In this document: positions 1-6,643 of the stretch, piece by piece
Numbering within the stretch: position 1 is the stretch's first letter
Layout of the letters: each line of letters opens with the position of its first letter
NCBI GenBank assembly: GCA_012839395.1
Contig: DUNJ01000191.1
Span: forward strand, 1 to 8,495
DNA from: Tepidimicrobium sp.
GTDB lineage: Bacteria > Bacillota > Clostridia > Tissierellales > Tepidimicrobiaceae
Direction: 5' to 3'
DNA length: 8,495 nt
Position numbers and translations under genes: made by a program
The notes under the pieces: model-generated
What the model saw: only the letters and a program-made list of their open reading frames with translations
Told to the model about the DNA's origin: nothing
Databases searched by the model: none

Positions 1-98
1 AGGGCCTTTTCCGGACAGAATAGGGTACAGCCGCCACAGGAATGACAGATCTGTCATTCCTGTGGCGGCTGTACCCTATTCTGTCCGGAAAAGGCCCT
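1..98. repeat. Perfect 98-bp palindrome at the contig end (fold-back artefact)
   Basis: Bases 1-49 are the exact reverse complement of bases 50-98, with the centre between 49 and 50 (AGA|TCT) and no loop. The right arm (50-98) reads in frame into the ATPase gene downstream and encodes its Cys-rich ferredoxin motif. The left arm only mirrors this and puts a TGA (43-45) in the same frame. A perfect, loop-less palindrome inside conserved coding sequence at the very edge of a contig is best explained as a chimeric inversion made during amplification or assembly. Base 50 is about where the true sequence begins. Confidence 0.93.
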
Positions 99-627
99 GT
101 CGGAGCGCGATAGGGTAATTGGAAGGGTTGAAAGGGGTATATCGGAAAATGTTACGGTAATTAGCGGCATATTGAATATGGGAGAGGCCATAGGCATTCC
201 AATTATAGAGGATATATTAACAGAGGAGTTGCAGGATGGGGAAATCCACATGATAGACTCACCACCAGGAAGTAGCTGTGCGGTGATGGAAACTATAAGG
301 GATGCAGACTATTGCATTTTGGTAGCAGAACCCACCCTATTTGGACTCCATAACCTCAATATAGTATATGAATTGGTTAAGCTATTTCATAAGCCCTATG
401 GAGTAGTGTTGAATAAATGCTTGGATGAAGAGAGGTTGGCAGAAGAATTTTGTACAGATAGGGGGATGAATATACTGGAGAAGATTCCCTTCGATCGCGA
501 GCTGGGAAGTTTAAGTTCCGATGGCCTTATAGCGGCTAGGGAAAGTGAAAAATATAAAAAACTATTCTCCAATTTACTTAACAGGGTGATTTGGGAGGTG
601 CACCATGAAACAGTTACTAATCCTTAG
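49..627 (+). CDS. MinD-superfamily P-loop ATPase with inserted ferredoxin domain, 5'-truncated
   Basis: This is the C-terminal part of a MinD/Mrp-type ATPase carrying a 4Fe-4S ferredoxin insert. The reading frame is open from 46 to the TAG at 625-627. Codons at 52, 61, 70 and 82 give a C-x2-C-x2-C-x3-C-P cluster (CHSCGGC...CP), followed by the family's ERDRVIGRVERG stretch. Further on are the Walker B-like segment MIDSPPGSSC, the VAEPTLFGLHNL segment, the nucleotide-base motif VLNKC and a KIPFDRE segment near the end. The Walker A loop and the first iron-sulfur motif lie beyond the contig edge. The TTG at 172 is not the start, because homology continues upstream. It overlaps its downstream paralogue (605-1489) by 23 bases, which implies coupled translation. 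The family is soluble and cytoplasmic; its substrate is unknown, and a role in iron-sulfur or metal-cofactor assembly is inferred from the neighbours. Confidence 0.9.
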   Translation: MCHSCGGCTLFCPEKALSERDRVIGRVERGISENVTVISGILNMGEAIGIPIIEDILTEELQDGEIHMIDSPPGSSCAVMETIRDADYCILVAEPTLFGLHNLNIVYELVKLFHKPYGVVLNKCLDEERLAEEFCTDRGMNILEKIPFDRELGSLSSDGLIAARESEKYKKLFSNLLNRVIWEVHHETVTNP

Positions 628-1489
628 CGGTAAGGGGGGTACAGGGAAAACTACCATTGCTAGTGCATTTATAAGGCTTGGAGATATTAAGGCCTATGCC
701 GATTGCGATGTAGATGTGCCTAACCTGCATCTAGTTATGGACCAGCCTTCATCCCCTAGGCTTTCAGATTTTTATGGGCTGGATAAAGCAGAGATCTATG
801 CACCCCTATGTATTAAATGTGATCTATGTAGGCAAAGATGTAGATTTGACGCCATAGATATAGATAATAGGGGCGAATATGTGGTAGATTCCTATGCATG
901 TGAAGGGTGTGGCGTCTGTGAGGTCATATGTCCATCCTGTGCAATAACCATGAAACCAGCTATAGCCGGGAAGTTGATGCTATATAAAAATAAAACTATT
1001 TTCTCTACAGCTCAGCTTAGACTAGGCAGCGGCAATTCAGGTTTATTAGTCACCGATGTAAAGAAGCAGTTGAAATCAGCGGTGGGGAATGTGGACTTGG
1101 CCATAATAGATGGCTCTCCTGGGATAGGGTGTCCCGTAATTGCTTCTTTAAGTGGAGTAGATATGGTTTTAATAGTTGCAGAACCCTCCCTATCGGGAAT
1201 TAATGATATGGAACGTATAATAGAGACGGCTAGAGGATTTCAGATTAAGATTGCTGTATGCATCAATAAATATGATACCAATATCTCGATTGCAGAGGAG
1301 ATAAAAAAGTTCTGCCATGAGGAAGGTTTTCCCTTTGTTGGAAAGATACCCTTCGATAGGAAAGCTATAAAAGCAATAAATAAAGGCCAGAGCATAGTGG
1401 ACATAGATTGTGCTGCTGGACGTGCTACAAAGGCTATTTTCGATAGGACCATGAAGATTCTTTTAGATGAAATGGAGGAGATGAGATGA
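605..1489 (+). CDS. MinD-superfamily P-loop ATPase with two 4Fe-4S motifs
   Basis: A complete 294-residue ATPase, paralogous to the truncated gene before it. The deviant Walker A loop is at residues 8-17 (SGKGGTGKTT), the DCDVD segment at 33-37, and Walker B at about 166-175 (AIIDGSPGIG). VAEPSLSGIND (191-201) and the nucleotide-base motif CINK (219-222) follow. A ferredoxin domain is inserted between the DCDVD segment and Walker B, with cysteines 69, 72, 75, 79 and 99, 102, 105, 109. The first motif ends CR rather than the usual CP; the second ends CP. GGAGGTG (594-600) precedes the ATG, and the start overlaps the upstream gene by 23 bases. The stop overlaps the next start (ATGA, 1486-1489). 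Paired ATPases of this kind are common in anaerobes and archaea beside NifX-like proteins. A role in cofactor or iron-sulfur handling is inferred, not demonstrated. Confidence 0.93.
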   Translation: MKQLLILSGKGGTGKTTIASAFIRLGDIKAYADCDVDVPNLHLVMDQPSSPRLSDFYGLDKAEIYAPLCIKCDLCRQRCRFDAIDIDNRGEYVVDSYACEGCGVCEVICPSCAITMKPAIAGKLMLYKNKTIFSTAQLRLGSGNSGLLVTDVKKQLKSAVGNVDLAIIDGSPGIGCPVIASLSGVDMVLIVAEPSLSGINDMERIIETARGFQIKIAVCINKYDTNISIAEEIKKFCHEEGFPFVGKIPFDRKAIKAINKGQSIVDIDCAAGRATKAIFDRTMKILLDEMEEMR

Positions 1490-1824
1490 AGATTGCAGTA
1501 GCTAGTGAAGGCAAGACGATTGCACAGCATTTTGGATATTGTCAGAATTTCAATATATATCATATAGAGGAAGGGGAAGTAACAAAGGTAGAATCCGTAG
1601 AAAACCCAGGCCATAAACCCGGATTTTTGCCGCAGTTCTTACACGATATGGGTGTAGGCGTAATAGTTTCTGGGGGAATGGGAGCTAGGGCGGTTGAAAT
1701 ATTTAATGAAAATGGGATTGAAGTGGTGATAGGTATATCGGGTAATTCAGCTTCTGCAGTAGAGAGCTATTTAGCAGGGGAATTAGAATCGACAGGAACT
1801 ATCTGTGATCACCATTCTAGCTAA
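1486..1824 (+). CDS. NifX/NifB-C-terminal-like dinitrogenase iron-molybdenum cofactor family protein
   Basis: A 112-residue single-domain protein of the family that includes NifX, NafY and the C-terminal part of NifB, which bind iron-sulfur or FeMo-cofactor precursors. Visible hallmarks are the start MKIAVASEG, the HFG motif at about residues 15-17 (AQHFGYC), a GVIVSGGMGARA segment around 58-69, and a Cys-His-rich tail (ICDHHSS). No nitrogenase genes are visible, and members of this family are widespread in non-fixing anaerobes, so a nitrogen-fixation role should not be assumed. The ATG overlaps the stop of the preceding ATPase by four bases (ATGA) and is preceded by GGAGGAG at 1474-1480. This indicates one transcript and probable functional coupling with the two ATPases. 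No clear terminator follows. Confidence 0.88.
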   Translation: MKIAVASEGKTIAQHFGYCQNFNIYHIEEGEVTKVESVENPGHKPGFLPQFLHDMGVGVIVSGGMGARAVEIFNENGIEVVIGISGNSASAVESYLAGELESTGTICDHHSS

Positions 1825-1970
1825 ATCCAATCAATAAAGGGCAGCTAAAGTAGTTGAAAAAAGATTCATAGATATGATTAGAGTTGCTATTAAAAAATAT
1901 GAATAATCACTTTAGATTACATTTTTTACGAGATTCCGGGGGAAGATAAGGGAGCAAGATAAATTTAATA

Positions 1971-1976
1971 AGGAGG
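1971..1976 (+). promoter_or_regulatory. Ribosome binding site deciding a GTG start
   Basis: AGGAGG lies nine bases before the GTG at 1986. The nearby ATG at 1984-1986 is out of frame and hits TAG after five codons, so GTG is the start of the hydrolase gene. Confidence 0.75.
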
Positions 1977-1985
1977 TTTGAGGAT

Positions 1986-2786
1986 GTGGGTAATAAGCTA
2001 GTTGAAAACTTATCCGCTATGACCAGGTCCACATTACAGGTAACCCCGGATATATTGGTATTGGAATTAACCATCGTAAATGCTATTATAGTTAACACTG
2101 GGAGTAATGAATGGGTTCTTGTAGATACTGGACTTGAAAACTCTGGCAAGTTCATTATAAAAGCTGCCGAAGATCGATTTGGAAAGGGTACTAGGCCGAA
2201 GGCAATAATACTTACCCATGGTCATTTCGATCATGTTGGTTCAGTTATAGAGCTCGTTAGACGCTGGGATGTTCCGGTCTATATACACCAATTGGAAATT
2301 CCCTATGTAACAGGTGAAAAAGATTATCCAATGGGAGATCCTACTGTAGATGCAGGAATGGTAGCAAAGATGTCTCCTACCTTTCCACATACAAGTATAG
2401 ATATAGGAAGCCATATAGCTGAGCTTCCCGCTGATGGAACCGTACCTGAAATGTCAGGGTGGAAATGGATCCATACTCCCGGGCATACTGAAGGCCATAT
2501 ATCATTATTTCGAGAAGAGGATAGAGTGCTTATAGCTGGAGACGCGTTTGCAACGGTAAAGCAGGAATCCATTACCTCCGTAATAAGCCAAAGTGAATTT
2601 ATGAGTGGGCCACCAAAATATCTAACTACGGATTGGGAGGCAGCTAAGAAATCCGTAGAGACCCTTTTAGGTCTAAGTCCACAGTTGGCCATACCAAGTC
2701 ATGGCAAACCTATAGAAGGCGAAAAACTAATAAAGCATTTAGAGAGGCTAGTTGAGGACTTTGATAGAATAGCACTACCTAAATGA
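1986..2786 (+). CDS. Metallo-beta-lactamase-fold hydrolase
   Basis: A 266-residue soluble enzyme of the metallo-beta-lactamase superfamily, of the kind often labelled Zn-dependent or glyoxalase II-like hydrolase. The complete dinuclear metal site can be read: THGHFDHVG with His78, His80, Asp82 and His83; His167 in TPGHTEGH; Asp186 in AGDAF; and His239 in PSHGKP. The N-terminal VLVDTGLE strand (44-51) is also typical. There is no signal peptide or membrane segment, so it should act in the cytoplasm. The substrate cannot be told from sequence; the superfamily covers thioesters, lactones, phosphodiesters and more. Translation starts at a GTG behind a strong ribosome binding site. It is separated from the upstream operon by 161 bases and followed by its own terminator, so it is probably a single-gene unit. 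Confidence 0.92.
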   Translation: MGNKLVENLSAMTRSTLQVTPDILVLELTIVNAIIVNTGSNEWVLVDTGLENSGKFIIKAAEDRFGKGTRPKAIILTHGHFDHVGSVIELVRRWDVPVYIHQLEIPYVTGEKDYPMGDPTVDAGMVAKMSPTFPHTSIDIGSHIAELPADGTVPEMSGWKWIHTPGHTEGHISLFREEDRVLIAGDAFATVKQESITSVISQSEFMSGPPKYLTTDWEAAKKSVETLLGLSPQLAIPSHGKPIEGEKLIKHLERLVEDFDRIALPK

Positions 2787-2802
2787 ATATATGGATTGCT
2801 TT

Positions 2803-2835
2803 AAACTCCCTCGAATAAAATTGAGGGAGTTTTTT
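2803..2835 (+). terminator. Rho-independent terminator after the hydrolase gene
   Basis: AAACTCCCTC (2803-2812) pairs perfectly with GAGGGAGTTT (2823-2832) around a 10-base loop. The stem runs into a T tract (2830-2835). It lies 17 bases after the stop codon and ends that transcription unit. Confidence 0.9.
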
Positions 2836-2917
2836 AAGGCATAAAAATGGGTAAGTTAATATAGGATGAATCTATTTAGCTGTGCATAACTGAAATGGAT
2901 ATAAAGGGGCGATAGAT

Positions 2918-3469
2918 ATGAGAGTATTTATAGCAATTGAGATGATGGAAGATATAAAGGATTATCTTGGTAGGATCCAAAATGCGTTGAAAGAAAATAG
3001 CAGGGAGGGTAACTTTACCCTCAAAGAAAATATCCATCTTACCTTGCGGTTTATAGGAGAGGTTAAGGATCATGAGCTAGATGGATTAAAAAGAGCTATG
3101 GATAAGGCGACAGTTAATCAGCAGGGTTTTCATATCCATATAAGGGGTCTAGGTAGGTTTACCAGGAGAAATAGTGGAATAATATGGGCTGGAATCGAAG
3201 AAAGCCAGATGTTGGAAAAGCTACATAGCAATTTGGAATTAGCATTGGAGGAAGAGGGCTATAGTAAGGAGAGGAGAAGTTTTACCCCTCATATAACCTT
3301 AGGGCGGAGAGTGGTCTTTACCAAAGGTTTTGAAGAGGTCAAGGAAAGGATCCATATGGATAGAAAGGCTATGCTAGTAGATAGGATTACGCTGATGGAG
3401 AGTAGAAGAATAAAAGGAGCATTGAAATACATACCCATATATACTAAGGAATTTGATAATAGCAATTGA
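2918..3469 (+). CDS. thpR: RNA 2',3'-cyclic phosphodiesterase (2H family, LigT/ThpR)
   Basis: A 183-residue protein of the 2H phosphoesterase family, of normal length. Members open 2',3'-cyclic phosphate ends of RNA to give 2'-phosphates; some also ligate tRNA halves in vitro, hence the old name 2'-5' RNA ligase. Both catalytic H-x-T-x motifs are present: HLTL at residues 40-43 (ENIHLTLRFIGEV) and HITL at 125-128 (TPHITLGR). The N-terminus MRVFIAIEM is the typical first strand. It should be cytoplasmic. The start is supported by AAAGGGG (2903-2909) eight bases upstream. It lies alone between the upstream terminator and a decayed transposon remnant, with no evident functional link to its neighbours. 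Confidence 0.93.
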   Translation: MRVFIAIEMMEDIKDYLGRIQNALKENSREGNFTLKENIHLTLRFIGEVKDHELDGLKRAMDKATVNQQGFHIHIRGLGRFTRRNSGIIWAGIEESQMLEKLHSNLELALEEEGYSKERRSFTPHITLGRRVVFTKGFEEVKERIHMDRKAMLVDRITLMESRRIKGALKYIPIYTKEFDNSN

Positions 3470-3509
3470 TTCTATTCTGCACCTGATCTACAGCAGGATA
3501 AGCTTTTAA

Positions 3510-4060
3510 ATGAAAAAGGCAGGTATTGGGGCTCTATGACCAATAAAGTACATTAATCCCAGAGTAACATTTGATGGTATAAGCTGGTGGATTTCTGTAG
3601 GCATTGACCTAGGTATAGAAAAATTAAAAAACTAGAAAAAAGAAAAAGGAGACCTCAAAGACAAGTATCAAGAAAATATGAATTAAATAAAGTAAAAGGG
3701 AAAGGCGGTGAAATCCGTTACAAGAAAACTAATAATATAAAAAGATTAGAAAAAACTTTTAAGATTAAACCAAAGGCTAACAAATATTCATCATAACCAC
3801 CCACATCAAATAACAACATAAATAATAAGGCGAAAACCAAGCTTTATTGTAGTTGAGGACTTAAACGTAAGCATAAATCTAAAGAATTAAAAAGAAAATA
3901 GCCCAGTCACCTAAACGATACTATTTCTATGTAGCGGTACGTTAGCTGCAAATTTAAGCCTTTGGCCTGCTATATCAAACGAGAATAGCTTACGCGAAAT
4001 CGGGCAGGATGAAGAAGGAGTGAAACATAAAAGTTTATAACTCTTTATAAGTTTTCAGTA
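3510..4060 (+). mobile_element. Decayed IS200/IS605-type element (tnpB remnant with likely right end)
   Basis: This 591-base gap between intact genes (3470-4060) holds broken tnpB coding sequence and then about 110 bases of non-coding sequence. The latter ends in a small hairpin (TTATAA-CTCT-TTATAA, 4035-4050) and TTTTCAG (4052-4058). A subterminal hairpin just inside the right end, and a guide-RNA scaffold overlapping the 3' end of tnpB, are known features of this family, and the tail resembles that layout. The exact boundaries are inferred. No tnpA, intact left end or target duplication is visible; this family makes no target duplication. The right edge abuts the start of the next gene. Nothing clear was seen in 3470-3509. 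Confidence 0.65.
3549..3945 (+). pseudogene. tnpB: tnpB (IS605 OrfB) pseudogene with frameshifts, stops and internal deletions
   Basis: Pieces of a TnpB RNA-guided nuclease can be followed across three frames. Frame 3 from 3549 reads NPRVTFDGISWWISVG, then joins directly to IDLGI, the RuvC-I motif with its catalytic Asp, and stops at 3633. The sequence normally lying between these blocks is missing. Frame 2 from 3626 reads KKLEKRKRRPQRQVSRKYEL and later KTNNIKRLEK, ending at 3794. Frame 3 from 3774 reads RLTNIHHNHPHQITT, a TAA at 3819, then SFIVVEDLNVS with the RuvC-II Glu. After that the zinc-finger region is missing, and a possible C-terminal scrap (KRYYFYVAV, frame 1, 3910-3945) follows. 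Intact TnpB proteins have roughly 350-450 residues, so most of the N-terminal half is also gone. It cannot make a working protein. Confidence 0.87.
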
Positions 4061-4312
4061 ATGGGATACTATATGGATAAAAAAAGAGGGATGTTTGAAA
4101 TATGGGGAGATATAATCGAAATAAAGCCTTTAATAATATCCATATTTATTTCAGTCACATTGACCATGGGAGCCTATTTTTTAGCGCCACCTGATAGCAG
4201 GGTAAAGCAGCTATTTTTTGGGCTAATGGGAGCAGTATTGGGATTTGTTATATCGGCATTTTTTATCAAACCTAAGCGACTTATAACCATAGAAGAATCG
4301 AGGAAAGGATAA
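4061..4312 (+). CDS. Small two-helix membrane protein, unrecognised
   Basis: An 83-residue protein I do not recognise. It has two hydrophobic segments, at about residues 24-42 (LIISIFISVTLTMGAYFLA) and 50-69, joined by a short polar turn (PPDSRVK). The tail is basic (KPKRLITIEESRKG). It ends nine bases before the TctA-like permease and is probably co-transcribed with it. By analogy with the small TctB subunit of tripartite tricarboxylate transporters it could be an accessory subunit, but TctB is larger (about four helices) and no similarity is evident. The start is uncertain: ATGs at 4061, 4073 and 4091 are possible and none has a good ribosome binding site. The upstream region is occupied by the tnpB remnant, so the native leader may have been displaced. 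Confidence 0.65.
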   Translation: MGYYMDKKRGMFEIWGDIIEIKPLIISIFISVTLTMGAYFLAPPDSRVKQLFFGLMGAVLGFVISAFFIKPKRLITIEESRKG

Positions 4313-4321
4313 ATAACGACT

Positions 4322-5680
4322 ATGAATATTGCAACGATAATCCAAATGACTTTGGCAGCTTTGGCAGCTGTTTTTATATATACATTTATAGGTTTTATAC
4401 CTGGAACCGATGAGACATCGGTTTTAATGCCCATAACCTTGGCTGTAGTTCTAGCTGGTACACCGCCTATAGCTACTGTAACCTTCTTCATAGCTGCAAT
4501 TGTAACATTGAGTTTAACCAATGCCATACCTACTGCATTGGTAGGTCTTCCAGGTGGGGTGATGTCCAGCCCTATGCTGGAACACTCCTTGTCTTTAAAG
4601 GAGAAAGGAGTATCGGCCCTGGTTATAAAGAAGATGGCGGTAGGGTCTTTAATAGGGGTTATAATATCTATACCAACTTCTTTATTATTGGCAAATATTT
4701 TGGCCCCTTATGCCAAAGAGATACAAGCCTTATCCTCTTTGTTGTTTTTCCTGGGAGCCATATTTTTGGCTATAATAGGCAGGAATAAAATAATGTCTTT
4801 GATAAGCATATTACCCTTGGCAATACTATTTATGGCACTGAGGCATCTATATTGGGGAATTGGAATCGTTCCGAAAACTACGAATATTACTGTATCCTTT
4901 TTCTTAGGAATTACAATTGGTCCATTGATAATATCCTTGTTTAGACTTTTAAATAGGGACTATAGGGAAGCTATGGCCAGGGATGACGTGAGGGAGATAT
5001 CTATTCCTAGGGATGCTATAGAGGCAACAACCTTAAATCCACTTAGCATACTGAATAGGATTGAAATACTTAGGGCCTCTGTTGCTGCCTTTTTTGCAAA
5101 TTTTTTATTTGTGCTTAGCCCCGTAGGCTTGACTATTTTATTGGGGGAAATGGTAGCCAATAGGGTAGAAGACCCTATTGAAAGAGGATACATAGCTATA
5201 ACCACCATGAGCGCATTGATACAAGCCACCTACATTTCGGGTATAATAATCCCTTTAATCGCCATAGGAATTCCCCTATCACCAACTGCAATAGGGCCTG
5301 GTGGAGCGCTATTTAATGCTCCGCCAGTTCTTACCATGGATAATAACCTGCACCATAGGCTGGATAGGTGGGAATTTACAATAGCAATCCTTACAGGGGC
5401 TATAATCGCAATTATAATAAGTTACTACATTATAAATAGATTTGCCAGCAGGATTTCAACCTTTGTATTGCAAAGGATACCCCATGAAGCTATACTGGCT
5501 CTATTCATCTCGCTAATAATCCTATTGGCATATATGGATGCGGGGTTGATCAATGTCTTCGGGGTATTGCTAATTGGAATAAGCTGTGGGACCTTAAATA
5601 GAATGGGCGTAAGTTATGGGGTGCAGTTTATGACCTTATATGCAGCCCCTTGGATAGTTGAGAATATAATCCTATTATAG
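4322..5680 (+). CDS. TctA-like multi-spanning permease (tripartite tricarboxylate transporter family)
   Basis: A 452-residue integral membrane protein, very hydrophobic, with roughly ten to twelve helices. The two family signatures of TctA can be seen in divergent form. In the first half, GFIPGTDETSVLMPITL (24-40) and VGLPGGVMSSPMLEHSL (74-90) are followed by KEKGVSAL, where TctA proteins carry PG-rich segments and a KKG stretch. In the second half, IPLIAIGIPLSPTAIGPGG (310-328) matches the repeated motif. A polar loop at about 211-250 separates the halves. The usual periplasmic binding protein (TctC) is not in the window. The gene lies between the small membrane protein and mevalonate kinase (21 bases downstream), in an apparent operon. 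The cargo is unknown; the family moves citrate and other carboxylates. A purine-rich AAAGGA (4304-4309) is a weak ribosome binding site. Confidence 0.75.
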   Translation: MNIATIIQMTLAALAAVFIYTFIGFIPGTDETSVLMPITLAVVLAGTPPIATVTFFIAAIVTLSLTNAIPTALVGLPGGVMSSPMLEHSLSLKEKGVSALVIKKMAVGSLIGVIISIPTSLLLANILAPYAKEIQALSSLLFFLGAIFLAIIGRNKIMSLISILPLAILFMALRHLYWGIGIVPKTTNITVSFFLGITIGPLIISLFRLLNRDYREAMARDDVREISIPRDAIEATTLNPLSILNRIEILRASVAAFFANFLFVLSPVGLTILLGEMVANRVEDPIERGYIAITTMSALIQATYISGIIIPLIAIGIPLSPTAIGPGGALFNAPPVLTMDNNLHHRLDRWEFTIAILTGAIIAIIISYYIINRFASRISTFVLQRIPHEAILALFISLIILLAYMDAGLINVFGVLLIGISCGTLNRMGVSYGVQFMTLYAAPWIVENIILL

Positions 5681-5701
5681 ATCATAGTTGAGGAGTAATA
5701 T

Positions 5702-6643
5702 ATGTACAAAAATATTGGAGTGGGTACTGGAATAGGTAAGATAATTTTAATGGGTGAACATGCAGTGGTATATGGACAGCCTGCGTTAGCTATTCCATTT
5801 CCAAAGGTATATATAAAAACTATTATAAGGAAGGAACCAGGACCTGTAGTTTTAAATTGTTTTTTTCATCGAGGTTTCCTATCTAGCGCACCAAAAAGGT
5901 TAGCTGGGTTGTTAAGGATTATAGAAAAAATAGTATATGAATTGGATGAAAAATTGGAGGGATTTAGAATCGATATAGAGAGCACTATACCACCGGAAAG
6001 GGGAATGGGCTCTAGCGCTGCAGTAGCCATAGCTACTATTCAAGCACTATACGATTACTTTAATAGGCCGTTGGAGGAAATGGAACTTAGCAAATGGGCC
6101 AATATATCAGAAAAAATCGTCCATGGAAACCCTAGCGGAATAGACACTGGGATAATAATTGGGGAACGACCTCTCTACTATATTAAAGGAAGACCGGCAA
6201 TCCCCTTCGCCTTTAAACTAGATGCCTACTTAATAGTAGGGGATACGGGAGAGATGGGCCAAACCCAAGCGGCGGTGGATAGCGTTAAAAAACTACTTAA
6301 ATCCAACCCACAAAAGGGTAGAGCATTGATTGAACAGCTTGGCAATCTAACCAATAGGGTAAAAAGCTTTATTGAAAATAAGGAAATAGAAGGACTTGGA
6401 AGATCTATGACCGGGGCCCATAATCTATTAAGGGGGTTAGGGGTTAGCAATACGTCGTTAGATAATTTAGTATCCATAGCTTTGGATAATGGTGCTTTGG
6501 GTGCCAAATTAACCGGTGGAGGACGAGGTGGTAGTATGATAGCATTGGCAACTACTAAAGAACAGGCTAATCTGATAGCTAATAAACTATCCATCGGCGG
6601 AGCTAAAAATACCTGGATTTTAAATATGGGAGCTGATATATGA
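5702..6643 (+). CDS. mvk: Mevalonate kinase (GHMP kinase family)
   Basis: A 313-residue cytoplasmic GHMP kinase that phosphorylates mevalonate to 5-phosphomevalonate with ATP. Motif 1 is GKIILMGEHAVVYGQPALA (12-30), with the family Lys13 and Glu19. The ATP-binding motif PPERGMGSSAAVA is at 97-109. The presumed catalytic Asp148 sits in NPSGIDTG (143-150). Motif 3, KLTGGGRGGS, is at 269-278; many homologues have Cys where this has Ser278. The length matches bacterial and archaeal mevalonate kinases. The start is supported by GAGGAG (5690-5695). The stop overlaps the start of the decarboxylase gene by three bases. Phosphomevalonate kinase, HMG-CoA synthase, HMG-CoA reductase and IPP isomerase are not in the window, so the pathway must be completed elsewhere. 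Another GHMP kinase activity is possible but less likely given the neighbour. Confidence 0.93.
   Translation: MYKNIGVGTGIGKIILMGEHAVVYGQPALAIPFPKVYIKTIIRKEPGPVVLNCFFHRGFLSSAPKRLAGLLRIIEKIVYELDEKLEGFRIDIESTIPPERGMGSSAAVAIATIQALYDYFNRPLEEMELSKWANISEKIVHGNPSGIDTGIIIGERPLYYIKGRPAIPFAFKLDAYLIVGDTGEMGQTQAAVDSVKKLLKSNPQKGRALIEQLGNLTNRVKSFIENKEIEGLGRSMTGAHNLLRGLGVSNTSLDNLVSIALDNGALGAKLTGGGRGGSMIALATTKEQANLIANKLSIGGAKNTWILNMGADI

Noticed and set aside
1..98. A hairpin telomere of a linear replicon
   Set aside because: The palindrome lies within a conserved coding sequence, and the other end shows a different fold-back inside 16S rRNA. Artefact explains both better.
172..174. TTG as the start of the first ATPase gene
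   Set aside because: The Cys motif and family-specific residues continue in frame upstream to the contig edge, so the gene is truncated rather than starting here.
54..251. A 65-codon minus-strand open frame
   Set aside because: It exists only because of the palindrome and overlaps the ferredoxin-ATPase gene on the other strand; it has no recognisable protein features.
1854..1878. A promoter before the hydrolase gene (TTGAAA and TATGAT)
   Set aside because: The spacing is only 13 bases, too short for a normal sigma-A promoter, and nothing else supports it.
3470..4060. A CRISPR array or an intact small-gene cluster in the long gap
   Set aside because: There are no regular direct repeats and no intact frames; the content matches broken tnpB.
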